A stretch of 64,000 nucleotides of DNA from Shewanella cutis (GTDB lineage Bacteria; Pseudomonadota; Gammaproteobacteria; Enterobacterales; Shewanellaceae). The stretch is taken from contig NZ_JACSDI010000011.1 of assembly GCF_022410515.1 (NCBI RefSeq), forward strand, positions 1-64,000, in the 5' to 3' direction. The notes beneath the pieces were generated by a model. The model had not been told where the DNA came from, did no database searches, and saw nothing but the letters and a program-made list of their open reading frames with translations. A program made the translations under genes and the position numbers. Position 1 is the stretch's first letter. Each line of letters opens with the position of its first letter. Positions 47,751 to 58,090 of this stretch are shown here, piece after piece.

Positions 47751-48647
47751 TCAGCTTTGCTTAGTTGCTAATTGAACTAAGTTTTCCCACAATGCTTGGG
47801 CGACAGGGCCTAAGGGTGATTGGGGGCGTCGCATCACATAGTAATCGAGTTGGATCAGGTTTTGTCTTTCCTTTAGTTCAAGGGGGTGTAAACTTCCGTT
47901 GGCGAGGGCTTCTTCAACCATATAATAAGGCAGTTTTCCCCACCCCATACCGCTCTGAATAAGCATTTTCTTTGTATAAAAATCATTTACGTACCAACGG
48001 CGTTGTCCCGCTTGGACCCCAAATTCAATATTGGCGGTGCCAGTGCCTGTATCTTGAATCACAATTTGGTACTCGTTCACCAATTCCTTTACATGGCTTA
48101 GGCTGGGATAACGGCTTAGTAAACGGGGTGAAGCGACATCCAGTAGACTGCTCGAGAATAAAAAACCAAGCTCAAAATGATTTGAGCGCATCGATTCAAT
48201 GCCGCCAGCGGAAATCGCAATATCGGCTTTACCTTGATTTAAGGCTTCGAGTGCCCCCGTTAAATACTCTTGTTTAAGAATGATTTGTGTATGGGGAAAC
48301 TCAAGTTGTGTCCGCTCCAACATCGGCAAAATGCGGGCAAGATTAAAAGAGGCCTCAAAGGCTAAGGTGATGCTAGCTTCATTGCCTATGGCGAGATGTT
48401 TTGCGACTTGGCGCATCTCTTGGGCTTCATTGAGTACGCGTTGGGCGTATTGCAGTAACTTTCGTCCTTCTTGGGTCAGCGCTAACCGATAACCTTGGCG
48501 GTCAAAAAGAACTACATCTAATTGAGATTCAAGCTGTTTAATGCTTTGGCTGATGGCGGGTTGTGTTTTATGTAATTTGTCACTGGCGGCTTTGAGTGAG
48601 CCAGCGAGGGCAACGGTATTAAACATTAACAGTTGTTCTAAAGTCAC
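47751..48647 (-). CDS. LysR-family transcriptional regulator
   Basis: A 298-residue LysR protein starting at a GTG: helix-turn-helix LEQLLMFNTVALAGSLKAASDKLHKTQPAISQSIKQLE and an inducer-binding domain from about 90. It lies about 400 bases from the class III dioxygenase gene in divergent orientation, the classic arrangement of a LysR regulator with its target. The effector is unknown. Confidence 0.9.
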   Translation of the reverse strand: MTLEQLLMFNTVALAGSLKAASDKLHKTQPAISQSIKQLESQLDVVLFDRQGYRLALTQEGRKLLQYAQRVLNEAQEMRQVAKHLAIGNEASITLAFEASFNLARILPMLERTQLEFPHTQIILKQEYLTGALEALNQGKADIAISAGGIESMRSNHFELGFLFSSSLLDVASPRLLSRYPSLSHVKELVNEYQIVIQDTGTGTANIEFGVQAGQRRWYVNDFYTKKMLIQSGMGWGKLPYYMVEEALANGSLHPLELKERQNLIQLDYYVMRRPQSPLGPVAQALWENLVQLATKQS

Positions 48648-49050
48648 GACAATGCCCCTAACAAGTAAATAAATATTTTAGGAGATATTCGATATTATTC
48701 CATATTTATTTATTTTTTGTGGGCGCATAATTCCGTCCTATGACAGTTGAGGGCTTGATGTAAGTGCACTACTTGCCTTTTGGCATGGAGCTCGAGTGTT
48801 GTCGGCAGCGGCATTGTTATCGGTGATGATGGGGCGATTTATTACCACTTCAATTATGAAACCACCCTTAGCGCGCTACCTGCATTGTCTTTATCTGCAC
48901 TGTTGTTTTTAACCATCAAATTAGCTGAAAGCGTCGATAGGTTTGTGCACTTGCAACCTAGGTAGAAGACAAAAATGATTTTATAACCTTGGCTGCAGAT
49001 CTGAGGTTAACAAGTTACAACTAACTGTTTCATCAAAAGAGAAGGTTACT
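48648..49050. other. Divergent promoter region, LysR / dioxygenase
   Basis: About 400 bases between divergent genes. TATTCGATATTATTCCATAT-like dyads near 48680-48705 could be LysR sites (T-N11-A type). A short membrane-like frame at 48780-48965 has no ribosome binding site and is not counted as a gene. Confidence 0.45.
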
Positions 49051-49860
49051 ATGGCACACGTAAATGTCAGTCTCATGCCGGTAATATTTGTTCCCCATGG
49101 CGGTGGGCCTTTGCCGCTACTCAATGATGTTAACCATCAGCAGCTTAGGGATTTTTTGTCTTCAGTCAGGGGACAAATCCCAATGCCTAATGCCATTTTA
49201 TTGATTACAGCCCATTGGGAGGAGGCGCAGGTTACGCTGTCGAGCCATCCCCATCCTGGCATGTTATTCGACTATTATGGATTTCCGCCTGAGGCTTATA
49301 AACTCAGTTATCCCGCGCCAGGCAGCCCTGAACTCGCTGAAAAAATTGCGAGCTTATTAAAGGTGAGTGGAATTGCAGTAAAACTCGATAATCAGCGAGC
49401 ATTTGACCACGGAACCTTTGTGCCACTTAAATTGATGTACCCTGAAGCAAATATTCCTGTGGTGCAAATGTCATTAGTGCGGCACCTTGATCCTCGCGCT
49501 CATATTGCTATCGGTGAAGCACTCGCATCATTGCGGGAACAAGGGGTGTTGATTGTTGGGTCGGGGATGTCGTTTCATAATATGCGGGCATTTTTCTCAA
49601 GTGATCCTAAGGTGTTACCCCGCAGCCAAGAGTTTGATGACTGGCTAACCCAAGTGCTGGCATTGGCGCCTCATCAAGCGAAGTCGCAGTTAATTGATTG
49701 GCAGTCAGCACCTGAGGCGCGTTTTAGTCATCCAAGGGAAGAGCACTTGCTGCCCTTGCATGTGTGTTTTGGTGCGGCAAGTTCTGAGTCACCTAAAGCA
49801 ATACAAGCGTTTAGCGGTGTGCTATTAAACACAGCGATATCCGGTTATCTCTGGCTATAA
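49051..49860 (+). CDS. Class III extradiol dioxygenase (YgiD/DODA type)
   Basis: A 269-residue LigB-family enzyme. It has the metal-ligand segments VPHGGGPLPLL near the start, LLITAHWEEAQVTL, FDHGTFVPLKLMYPEANIPVVQMS and VGSGMSFHNMR, as in YgiD and plant DOPA dioxygenase. It opens catechol-type rings using non-haem iron or zinc; the natural substrate is not known. It is divergent from a LysR regulator that probably controls it. Confidence 0.92.
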   Translation: MAHVNVSLMPVIFVPHGGGPLPLLNDVNHQQLRDFLSSVRGQIPMPNAILLITAHWEEAQVTLSSHPHPGMLFDYYGFPPEAYKLSYPAPGSPELAEKIASLLKVSGIAVKLDNQRAFDHGTFVPLKLMYPEANIPVVQMSLVRHLDPRAHIAIGEALASLREQGVLIVGSGMSFHNMRAFFSSDPKVLPRSQEFDDWLTQVLALAPHQAKSQLIDWQSAPEARFSHPREEHLLPLHVCFGAASSESPKAIQAFSGVLLNTAISGYLWL

Positions 49861-49993
49861 TCAAACGCTAAAAGTAAAAAGGTTCGTCATTTGGCGCATT
49901 AAACGCATCATGAGGAACCTTGGGTATTGTTAACCTTCGTTTATCTGTGTGCAGGGTTACCGCGTTCGCCGATTTGTGCAAACATCGTCGAGC

Positions 49994-50869
49994 CTAAGCG
50001 GTAAAGACCAGTCCTACGCTAAATAAGGTACTGAAGATCATCGTGAGTTTTGCGGTGCGCCCCAATAGTGGATTGAGTGCTTCACCCGATACGGCATAGA
50101 AATCACTACTGAGCTTACGGGCGATAAGCAATGATAAACCCGCAAGTAACACGGGGAGCCCTGGCAAAATGCCCAGTAAAAACCCAGCGATCACTAAACC
50201 GAAGGGTAAGTAAATTAAGGCTTGATACAGTACTTTGGCCTGCGCCTCACCTATCCTGACCGCTAGAGTGTGCTTGCCTGCCTGGGTGTCGGTACGAATA
50301 TCACGGGTATTATTGACCAACATTATCGCGGCATTAAAGAGGCCAATGGCACATCCCAGCAACCAAGCATTAATGGTGGTATCACCTGCTTGCAGATAAT
50401 AGCTGCCCACCACGGCAACCAGTCCAAAAAACACAAAGGCGGCGACTTCACCAAGTCCGTGTGACGCTAAAGGATAGGGACCGCCACTGTAACCTAGGGC
50501 ACCTAAAATGGCTGCTGCAGCTAAAATTGCGATAGGCCATCCACCATGCCAAATCAAGTAAGAACCCACTGCTAAAGCCAGTAATAGGCACAATACCATG
50601 GCATTACGTACCGTGTTTGGTGGGATCATGCCACTTTGTGTCACGCGAACCGGACCGATACGTTCGGCGGTATCGATACCATTCTTAAAATCAAAGTAGT
50701 CGTTCGCAAGGTTGACCGCGATTTGCAATAAAATGGCGCATAGCATCGATGTCGCGGCAATTAACCAACTAAAACGCTCAAGGTGCAACGCCAGAATATT
50801 ACCAATTAATAGGGGACCGATTGCCGCGGGTAAGGTGCGGGGCCTAATGGCTAAAATCCAAGGATTCAT
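49994..50869 (-). CDS. menA: 1,4-dihydroxy-2-naphthoate polyprenyltransferase
   Basis: A 291-residue UbiA-superfamily membrane protein with eight or nine hydrophobic segments and the two Asp-rich motifs NDYFDFKNGID and NTRDIRTDTQAGKHTLAVRIG. It joins a polyprenyl chain to 1,4-dihydroxy-2-naphthoate to make demethylmenaquinone, essential for anaerobic respiration in such bacteria. It is not adjacent to other men genes. The start MNPWILAIRPRTLPAAIGP matches the family. Confidence 0.95.
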   Translation of the reverse strand: MNPWILAIRPRTLPAAIGPLLIGNILALHLERFSWLIAATSMLCAILLQIAVNLANDYFDFKNGIDTAERIGPVRVTQSGMIPPNTVRNAMVLCLLLALAVGSYLIWHGGWPIAILAAAAILGALGYSGGPYPLASHGLGEVAAFVFFGLVAVVGSYYLQAGDTTINAWLLGCAIGLFNAAIMLVNNTRDIRTDTQAGKHTLAVRIGEAQAKVLYQALIYLPFGLVIAGFLLGILPGLPVLLAGLSLLIARKLSSDFYAVSGEALNPLLGRTAKLTMIFSTLFSVGLVFTA

Positions 50870-51188
50870 GATGTCCAGTCGTTATCTAAAAGGATGGGTA
50901 GTAAACAGCGGCATAGCATAACAAGAATTTGACTTAAAGTGAGCACTATCTAATACACGCATGTAATAGAGTTTGAATTGGCGCACAGATGTTCCATGGT
51001 TAGGAAAAAGATTTGTCGCCAAGGTCAAAGAAAATCCACCTCGCCTGTGCTTTTATAGAGCATGCCGTTTACCCGTGTTCTATTGGTTAAGTCGAGGAAT
51101 CTTGTGTGGATTTAATCCGTCAATCAATCGGCTGTGCTAGTGGGGAATGAGTACGTCACGTTTATGTCAATGATAAGGATTCGATAGG
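50870..51188. other. Divergent intergenic region, menA / SDR
   Basis: About 320 bases with no gene seen; it holds the promoters of menA (minus) and of the SDR gene (plus). Confidence 0.4.
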
Positions 51189-52121
51189 ATGCGTTTCGAT
51201 AACCGAGTGGCGTTAATCACAGGAGCTGGCTCCGGGCTAGGGAGAGCCTATGCCATTATGTTGGCAGAGCGGGGCGCTAAGGTGGTGCTGATTGATCAAC
51301 CTAATGCGCCCGCTAAACGGCAACAGTACTCAGAGGGTGATTTTTCCAATAGTGAATTGTGCCAAACCTATGAGACGATTTTGAAACTTGGGGCTGATTG
51401 TCTTTGCTTTGAGGTCGATGTAAGCCAACAGGCGGATATCAAGACGATGCTCAATAGCTTGATGCAGCGTTGGCAATGCATTGATATTTTAATCAACAAT
51501 GCGGGTATCTATGGTGCTTGTCCCTTCGAGCATATTCAAGCTGCAAACTGGCAGCGGCAGTTTGAAGTTGATGTAAACGGCAGTTTTTATCTGACTCAAG
51601 CAATATGGCCAGTGATGAAAGCACAGGGGTATGGCCGCATTTTGATGACAACGGGTGTGTCGGCACTCTTTGGTGATTTGCACCAAGTGGCATTCAGTGC
51701 GGCCAAGATGGCCCTCGTCGGTATGGTTAACAGTCTATCGATAGAGGGCGAGCAGTATAATATTCACGTCAATAGTCTATGTCCGCAGGCGTTGACCGAC
51801 ATGACGCGTAAGCATTTAGCGCCCGCGATACAACCATTATTTTCCTTTGATACGCTAACCGCGACCGTGGCGTTTTTAGTGAGCTCAAAAGCACCTAATG
51901 GCCAGCATCTACTCGCGGGTGCGGGCAGTGTGAGTCATGGCAGATTTGCCGAGTTTCAATCTATCTACTTTAGTGAGGGCCAATGTACGCCCGACAAATT
52001 AGTCAAGTATTGGCCCGAGCTTTACTACGCTTTTCCCGTTAATTTACATTCCTGTGGTGAGGATAAAGTGTTGGCTTGGTCAAAACAGAGCGCCCTTGAG
52101 CATCACATTAAAATTGAGTAG
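51189..52121 (+). CDS. SDR-family protein lacking catalytic Ser and Tyr
   Basis: A 310-residue short-chain dehydrogenase fold closest in feel to the MFE-2 hydroxyacyl-CoA dehydrogenase group (NRVALITGAGSGLGRAYAIMLAERGAKVVLID). The Rossmann glycines and NNAG are intact, but where the active site should read S...Y-x3-K it has G156, F169 and K173 (TTGVSALFG, then FSAAK). Both proton-transfer residues are missing; only Lys remains. An unusual tail of about 70 residues follows the fold. It may bind NAD(P) or a ligand without normal catalysis. The codon for F169 is TTC, so this is not a reading slip. It lies before tesB. Confidence 0.88.
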   Translation: MRFDNRVALITGAGSGLGRAYAIMLAERGAKVVLIDQPNAPAKRQQYSEGDFSNSELCQTYETILKLGADCLCFEVDVSQQADIKTMLNSLMQRWQCIDILINNAGIYGACPFEHIQAANWQRQFEVDVNGSFYLTQAIWPVMKAQGYGRILMTTGVSALFGDLHQVAFSAAKMALVGMVNSLSIEGEQYNIHVNSLCPQALTDMTRKHLAPAIQPLFSFDTLTATVAFLVSSKAPNGQHLLAGAGSVSHGRFAEFQSIYFSEGQCTPDKLVKYWPELYYAFPVNLHSCGEDKVLAWSKQSALEHHIKIE

Positions 52122-52244
52122 TCCGTCATACTGATCGTTAAATCGTTAACAAACAACATAGAAAACAGAGAAAATCCCTACTGGTCAGCCCTAGTCGAAC
52201 TGAGTTACCCTTGGGTATGAGTTGCACATTTTCAGTAGGATCCT

Positions 52245-53111
52245 ATGAGTCAAGTATTAGACGATCTCTTATCATTATTATCCCTTGAGCAAATTGAAAT
52301 CGGGTTGTTTCGTGGTCAAAGCCAAGACTTAGGATTTGGGCATGTGTTTGGTGGGCAGGTGATGGGACAGGCATTAAGTGCCGCCAAGCAAACCGTGCCT
52401 GTCGAACGCCAGGTGCATTCGCTGCATTCATATTTTTTACGCGCAGGGGATGAGAAGTTCCCCATCGTTTATGAAGTTGAAAATATGCGCGATGGCGGTA
52501 GTTTTAGTGCGCGGCGTGTTAGTGCGATTCAAAAGGGGCGGCCGATTTTTCATATGACCTGCTCCTTCCAAGAACCTGAAGCGGGTTTTGAACATCAAGC
52601 GCTGATGCCAGAAGTTCCCGGCCCTGAGGGGTTATTAAATCAAAATGAACTGGCGATGACTTTACGGGATAAAGTTCCCGCGAGGATCCTCGAAAAATTT
52701 ATGGAAGACGCGCCAATTGAAATGCGTTTAGTCAATCCTTTGCATCCCTTTGCACCCAAAGAAACTGAGCCTTATCGCTATGTGTGGCTAAGGGCGAATG
52801 GTGCAATGCCAACGGACACGCATATTCATGAATATTTGCTGGCTTACGCCTCTGACTTTAACTTTTTAGTGACAGCGGCTCAGCCCCATGGGGTATCGTT
52901 TTTAACACCAGGGATCCGAATGGCAACCATAGATCATGCAATGTGGTTCCATCGGCCGATTAATATGGGAGAATGGCTGCTGTACAGTATTGATAGCCCC
53001 AATGCCAGCGGTGGGCGTGGGTATGTTAGGGGGCAATTTTTCAATCAGCAGGGGGAGTTAGTGGCATCAACTACCCAAGAAGGGCTGATCCGTATGGTAA
53101 AAGGAAGTTAA
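52245..53111 (+). CDS. tesB: Acyl-CoA thioesterase II
   Basis: A 288-residue double-hotdog thioesterase: [35 protein letters not shown], and the C-terminal [28 protein letters not shown] containing the catalytic Asp of TesB. It hydrolyses medium- and long-chain acyl-CoAs. It is followed within 2 bases by a YbaY-like lipoprotein gene; tesB and ybaY are also neighbours in E. coli. Confidence 0.95.
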   Translation: MSQVLDDLLSLLSLEQIEIGLFRGQSQDLGFGHVFGGQVMGQALSAAKQTVPVERQVHSLHSYFLRAGDEKFPIVYEVENMRDGGSFSARRVSAIQKGRPIFHMTCSFQEPEAGFEHQALMPEVPGPEGLLNQNELAMTLRDKVPARILEKFMEDAPIEMRLVNPLHPFAPKETEPYRYVWLRANGAMPTDTHIHEYLLAYASDFNFLVTAAQPHGVSFLTPGIRMATIDHAMWFHRPINMGEWLLYSIDSPNASGGRGYVRGQFFNQQGELVASTTQEGLIRMVKGS

Positions 53112-53112
53112 T

Positions 53113-53517
53113 ATGTTAATGAAAGTAAAATTATTTATTCTAATGTGCTTAACCTCATTAGCGATGAGTGGCTGCGTAACAGTGAAGCCCGAACCACCGG
53201 TTATCGTCAATGGTGCTGCGGGCTATTTAGAGAAAATTGTCCTGCCTCAAGGAAGTGAAATTACCATCGCCATTATTGATTTAAATACCCCTGGTGTCGT
53301 TATTGCCCAAAAAAGCTTTAACATTGCTCGGGCGCCAGTACCGTTTAAGTTTCTGCTACCTGCGCAATCTATTGATAAACGGATTAATTATGGCGTAGTT
53401 GCCATGATTAAGTATCAGGAGCAGGTGATTTTTCAAACCTATGATCGTTTCCCTGTGATTAACAATGATAAATATACCACCGAGGTATTAATGAAGCCGG
53501 TCATGATTAATCAATAA
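53113..53517 (+). CDS. YbaY-like lipoprotein
   Basis: A 134-residue lipoprotein with signal MLMKVKLFILMCLTSLAMSG and the acylated Cys at 21. The rest is a beta-rich YbaY domain (ITIAIIDLNTPGVVIAQKSFNIARAPVPFKFLLP). It starts behind AAGGAAG at the end of tesB and is co-transcribed with it. Function is unknown. A terminator follows. Confidence 0.85.
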   Translation: MLMKVKLFILMCLTSLAMSGCVTVKPEPPVIVNGAAGYLEKIVLPQGSEITIAIIDLNTPGVVIAQKSFNIARAPVPFKFLLPAQSIDKRINYGVVAMIKYQEQVIFQTYDRFPVINNDKYTTEVLMKPVMINQ

Positions 53518-53533
53518 AGCATTAATTATCACT

Positions 53534-53561
53534 AAAAGCCCTTTTTAAAAGGGCTTTTTTG
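53534..53561 (+). terminator. Terminator of tesB-ybaY
   Basis: Stem AAAAGCCCTTTT / AAAAGGGCTTTT with a minimal loop and TTTTTT tail. Confidence 0.92.
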
Positions 53562-54096
53562 TTTTTATCGTTTTGCTTTGTTGTCCTAGTTTACCGTCAT
53601 GTATTTTATTATTTTCATGAAGGTGTTGTTGGGTGGCATTCTGTAAAGTTAAAGATTAAAAAATATCCATAATTGAATTTTTTGGTTATTAATTTTGTTT
53701 GTTGAAATTATTTCGTCTAAATTTTTTTGGTTTTTCCTAATGCAATAATCGATATTCTATTCTGTTAAATCGATGACTTAGCCATCATTAATATTGGCAC
53801 GTAGCTCTAATTTACCTTGATTTTTAAGAGTTTGCTAAAATTCCTTTTAATGAAATAAACCGTGGGCTGTTCTTTTATATGCCTAAAATGAGTATTTTTA
53901 TTGAGTACGCCATTCTTATTGATTGATTTTATGGGTAATTGTTCTGTTAATAATGTGTTTCAATGTGTATCGCCCTGTGTTAAAACGCTGAATTGAAGTT
54001 CGAATCAGTCACAGAAATTTAATCCATATTTGTGCTGAATAAATATTAAAAATTGAACTTTATAGAAATAAATTCGATATAGCGAAGGAAGCGATA
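53562..54096. other. Long AT-rich upstream region of the protease gene
   Basis: About 535 very AT-rich bases with no ORF of note. It probably carries the regulated promoter of the secreted protease and a long leader. The ribosome binding site GAAGGAAG lies just before the ATG at 54097. Confidence 0.5.
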
Positions 54097-57000
54097 ATGA
54101 AAACAAAAATTGCATTAGCAGTGTCAATGGCACTGCTGTCATCTGCAGCAAATGCTCAAACCGTATTATCTCACAGCGGTGAAACTGTACAGTTTGATAT
54201 TAGTCCTGAATTAGCGGCAAGTACTGTTCGTGGCAGTTTATCCATCGAAGCTAACGAGGTTAAATTTGTCCCGGAAGCGGATTTAGATGATAGTGAATAC
54301 ACTTATATTGTGCGTTTACGTGACAGTGCTGCAGCAAATTACCAAGGTGAAATTGCTGGCTTTAAAGCAACGAGCCCGCAACACTCTAGTAGCCGTGTTT
54401 CGAGTCAATTCTCTGGTAATGTAAAGCTGGATGTAGCTAAGCCTGAAGTTAAAAATTATGTTAGTTATCTTAAGGTTAAGCAAAATCGATTTTTAACGAA
54501 TGCCAGTGCAGCGATAGGTAGTCCCATCGAAGCATTAACCACCTATCAGTATGCGCTTAATGGTATGGCGATTCGCATGACGCAGGCGCAGGCGATCAAA
54601 ATGGCTGAGCTGCCAGAAGTCGTCTTTATTGAGCGTGAGCGTATTGAACAGTTAGAAACCGATGTAAGTCAATCGCTTATTGGTTCACCTAAAATATGGG
54701 ATGGCAGTGCCACTGGCACAAAGGCGATGGGCGAAGGGGTGATAGTCGGGATTATTGATTCTGGCATTAACTCTGATCACGCTTCCTTTGCCGATATTGG
54801 TGGCGATGGTTATGACCATAGGAATCCGCTAGGTCAAGGTATCTATATCGGTGATTGTAAAACTGATTTTACCAGCATGTGTAATGACAAATTGATTGGT
54901 GTTCGCAGCTATTCTGAGATCACTAACAATTATGACGATGCAAAAGTCTTTGGTGATAAACCACCGGCTAAAAATGGTGAAGACTACGGTGGACATGGTT
55001 CCCATGTTGCGAGTACCGCCGCTGGTAATATCCTGTTAAATGTCCCCTATGTACAAGGTGAAGCCGGAAAGCTCGAAGGTGAGGGGATTTCAACCGACAT
55101 TAAATTTGCGCAAATATCCGGTGTGGCACCCCATGCCAATATTATTGCCTATCAAATTTGTAATCCTGGTAATGCAGGAGACACCTATTCTGGTTGCCCA
55201 ACTGCACCGATATTAAAAGCGATTGATGATTCGATTAAAGATGGCGTCGATGTGCTGAACTTTTCTATCAGTGGTGGCGGTAATCCATGGAATAGTGCTA
55301 CAGAGCAAGGTTTTTTAGCTGCACGTAATGCGGGGATTTTCACGGCAGTTGCTGCTGGCAACACTCGTCCTTCTACTGCAACCAGTGCTGCTATTACCCA
55401 AACGCCATACTCGACACCGAAAAATGCCCCTTGGTATACCTCGGTGGCAAACTCCACTCATGATCGAGATATTGTGAGCGCAGTTGAGTTTAATGGTAAA
55501 AATTATAGTTTTACGGCTGGGTCTGGCCCTGCTTTAACGGAAGTCTTGAGTGGGATCCCTGTTTATGCAGGCAGTCTCGATTCGACGAATTTTGAAGCTT
55601 GTAAAGCCTTTGCAACGGATGCCTTCAAAGGCAAAATTGCAGTGATAAAGCGCGGTGGCTGTACATTTGATGTTAAAGTTGCAGCTGCATTGAACGCTGG
55701 CGCTAAAGGTGTTGTGGTGTTTAACCGAGAAGGCGAAGACAACACACGTTTAAGTATGTCAGGTTTAGAAAAATTAAATATTCCCGCAGTATTTATCGGT
55801 AACACCGATGGTCTTGCACTCATTGATGCGATTACGGCCAATCCGAGTCTTGAATTGGTAATTTCGCCTTTGCCTAAAGTGGTAACGAAGGAAGCTGATG
55901 TATTAAACGCCAGCTCACTTATCGGTCCCAATGCTACAAATGATGTATTAGTGCCCTTCGTCGCGGCACCTGGTACAGATATTTATGCAGCCTATGCTGA
56001 TCAACAGTTTGGTCATGACAAAACCGGCACTGATCCAGCTGATTTTACCTTAATGTCGGGCACCTCCATGGCCAGTCCCCATGTGGCAGGCGCTGGAGCG
56101 TTATTAAAATCACTTCACAAGGATTGGACACCGGATCAAATCCGCTCAGCATTAATGTTAACCGCTACCACCGCTCAGGCGATGAAAAAAGCCGATGCTA
56201 AGACTATTGCCGATCCTTTCGATGTGGGAGCAGGCCGTATTCGCGTTGATTTAGCCGCCAAAACAGGCTTGGTGATGGATGAATTGGCACTAAGCTACGA
56301 CATTGCCAATCCTGCGAAGGGCGGTGATCCTCGTAAGTTAAACATCCCAAGTATGGCGGATTCACGCTGTATCGATAATTGTACTTGGACTCGCACAGTC
56401 ACAGCTACCGCTGACGGCACGTGGACAGCTAAAGGGGTTGCTGTGACCGATAAACTGGTGGTAACTGCATCGCCAGAGCGCTTTAGTCTGAAAAAAGGGC
56501 AAAGCCAAGTCATTACCGTGACTGCCAATGTGGCTGAGGTTGGTGAAAATTGGGGCTTTGGTAATTTAGTGCTTGAATCTGATGCCTTTCCAACGGCATC
56601 GATGCCAATTGCTGCCAAAATTGCCAAGCGTGATTTACCTACAGCATTGAATATCCTTGTCGCTCGTGATGCTGATGAACGCAATTTTAACCACCTAAAG
56701 GCTATTGATATGCCTGGTGTTTCAGCAAAAGTGACCGCATTGGCGTTAAGCGATACCCTTGAGTCCCGTGTGAAGCAGGATTCTGATAACAACAGTGCAT
56801 TTGACAATTTGGAAGATGGTGTCAAGGTCTTTACCTTTAATGTTGAAGATAACGCCTTGTTTTTCAATGTATCAATCGGGGAGACTACATCTCCTGACTT
56901 AGATATGTTTGTGTTTCTAGACAAGAAAGATGGCAGTAAGTTGTCACGGGTTGGCTCTTCTGCTTTAAATGGGTCTAAGGAACGTGTCTCCATTAAAAAT

Positions 57001-57999
57001 CCTGTCAAGGGACAATATATTGTTATCGTGCAAAACTATGAGGCTTCAGCCGCCAATGCTGAGGATACTTTTAGTCTCAAACAGGTGACACTGTACAATG
57101 GGGTGGGTGATAACTTGACGGCGGCCCTTTCGGGGGACAGCAAGGATTTCAGTATCAACCTCGCTTGGAAGCAAGCTATGTTAGTCGGCAGCGATGGTTT
57201 GGCTCAATTAACATTAACCAGCAGCGACGAGAAAGTGGCACCAGTTGCGATTCCGTTGTTGTTTGAGCGCACCATAGATGACGTGCTGCCACCATTGGGA
57301 AGTACGATATCCAGTGAATTAACACCTGGTGTACCTAAGGTGATAAAGACTCGGATTGCTGCCAATAGCACACCTGAGACGCGGGTTTACACCCTTGAAG
57401 CACAGATCCCTGAAGGCCATGAAGTGGCCAATATAAGCCATAAAGGTGTACATCAGGCGAATAAGATTAGCTGGACAATTGATATGGCTTCTGCGGCAGC
57501 CGCTCAAGATATTACTTTTGAGCTTGTGCCACGTAAGGCAAGTCAAGAGAACCAATTGATCTTAACTAACAAAGTGAATAACAGTAGCGCTGAAATCTTA
57601 AAGCAGGAATATCAATTTGATGTGACTGAAGTGGCGCCAGTTGCCATGATAGCAGCGCCAGCGTCAGTTCAAGAAGGTAAGCCTTTGTTTATTGATGCCA
57701 GTAAATCCGCTGATGCCAATAATGATCCGCTGACATATAAGTGGACTCAGTTAGGTGGTACAAGCTTTAATTTTGACCCCACCGCGGCCAAATTAAACTT
57801 AGTTGCACCTAATGTGGATGGAGCTGCACAAACGGTGTCTTTCCAACTGACGGTATCGGATAATCATGGTAATCGCGATTCGAGTGTCGTGTCTGTCTCT
57901 ATTACCGATACGCCACCGAAGAAAGATGACGGTGGTGCTTTAGGTTGGTTAAGTTTACTTCTGCTGCCATTTGCCTTTGGTCGTCGTAAACTGCGCTAA
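54097..57999 (+). CDS. Secreted subtilisin-like serine protease with GlyGly-CTERM
   Basis: A 1300-residue S8 protease. It has a signal peptide MKTKIALAVSMALLSSAANA and an I9 propeptide (about 65-185). In the catalytic domain Asp221 is in IIDSGINSDH, His300 in GGHGSHVAS and Ser657 in MSGTSMASPHVAG, with an inserted PA domain (about 490-600). Beta-sandwich domains follow, including a PKD-like one (SVQEGKPLFIDASKSAD). The C-terminal tail DDGGALGWLSLLLLPFAFGRRKLR-type sequence is a GlyGly-CTERM anchor, cut by rhombosortase after export by type II secretion. It likely degrades external protein for nutrition. Confidence 0.95.
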   Translation: MKTKIALAVSMALLSSAANAQTVLSHSGETVQFDISPELAASTVRGSLSIEANEVKFVPEADLDDSEYTYIVRLRDSAAANYQGEIAGFKATSPQHSSSRVSSQFSGNVKLDVAKPEVKNYVSYLKVKQNRFLTNASAAIGSPIEALTTYQYALNGMAIRMTQAQAIKMAELPEVVFIERERIEQLETDVSQSLIGSPKIWDGSATGTKAMGEGVIVGIIDSGINSDHASFADIGGDGYDHRNPLGQGIYIGDCKTDFTSMCNDKLIGVRSYSEITNNYDDAKVFGDKPPAKNGEDYGGHGSHVASTAAGNILLNVPYVQGEAGKLEGEGISTDIKFAQISGVAPHANIIAYQICNPGNAGDTYSGCPTAPILKAIDDSIKDGVDVLNFSISGGGNPWNSATEQGFLAARNAGIFTAVAAGNTRPSTATSAAITQTPYSTPKNAPWYTSVANSTHDRDIVSAVEFNGKNYSFTAGSGPALTEVLSGIPVYAGSLDSTNFEACKAFATDAFKGKIAVIKRGGCTFDVKVAAALNAGAKGVVVFNREGEDNTRLSMSGLEKLNIPAVFIGNTDGLALIDAITANPSLELVISPLPKVVTKEADVLNASSLIGPNATNDVLVPFVAAPGTDIYAAYADQQFGHDKTGTDPADFTLMSGTSMASPHVAGAGALLKSLHKDWTPDQIRSALMLTATTAQAMKKADAKTIADPFDVGAGRIRVDLAAKTGLVMDELALSYDIANPAKGGDPRKLNIPSMADSRCIDNCTWTRTVTATADGTWTAKGVAVTDKLVVTASPERFSLKKGQSQVITVTANVAEVGENWGFGNLVLESDAFPTASMPIAAKIAKRDLPTALNILVARDADERNFNHLKAIDMPGVSAKVTALALSDTLESRVKQDSDNNSAFDNLEDGVKVFTFNVEDNALFFNVSIGETTSPDLDMFVFLDKKDGSKLSRVGSSALNGSKERVSIKNPVKGQYIVIVQNYEASAANAEDTFSLKQVTLYNGVGDNLTAALSGDSKDFSINLAWKQAMLVGSDGLAQLTLTSSDEKVAPVAIPLLFERTIDDVLPPLGSTISSELTPGVPKVIKTRIAANSTPETRVYTLEAQIPEGHEVANISHKGVHQANKISWTIDMASAAAAQDITFELVPRKASQENQLILTNKVNNSSAEILKQEYQFDVTEVAPVAMIAAPASVQEGKPLFIDASKSADANNDPLTYKWTQLGGTSFNFDPTAAKLNLVAPNVDGAAQTVSFQLTVSDNHGNRDSSVVSVSITDTPPKKDDGGALGWLSLLLLPFAFGRRKLR

Positions 58000-58053
58000 G
58001 TTGTTCGAGCTCAAACCGGTAGACCCTAGCATGTATAAGGGTTAACCCTGATG

Positions 58054-58079
58054 AGGGCCGAGATTATCGGCCCTTTTTA
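58054..58079 (+). terminator. Terminator of the protease gene
   Basis: Stem AGGGCCGA / TCGGCCCT with loop GATTA and a T-run. Confidence 0.9.
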
Positions 58080-58090
58080 TTTTCCGTTTA

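Noticed and set aside
48780..48965. 61-codon frame with hydrophobic stretch between LysR and the dioxygenase gene
   Set aside because: No start signal, and it lies in a divergent promoter region; could be a relic but not supported.
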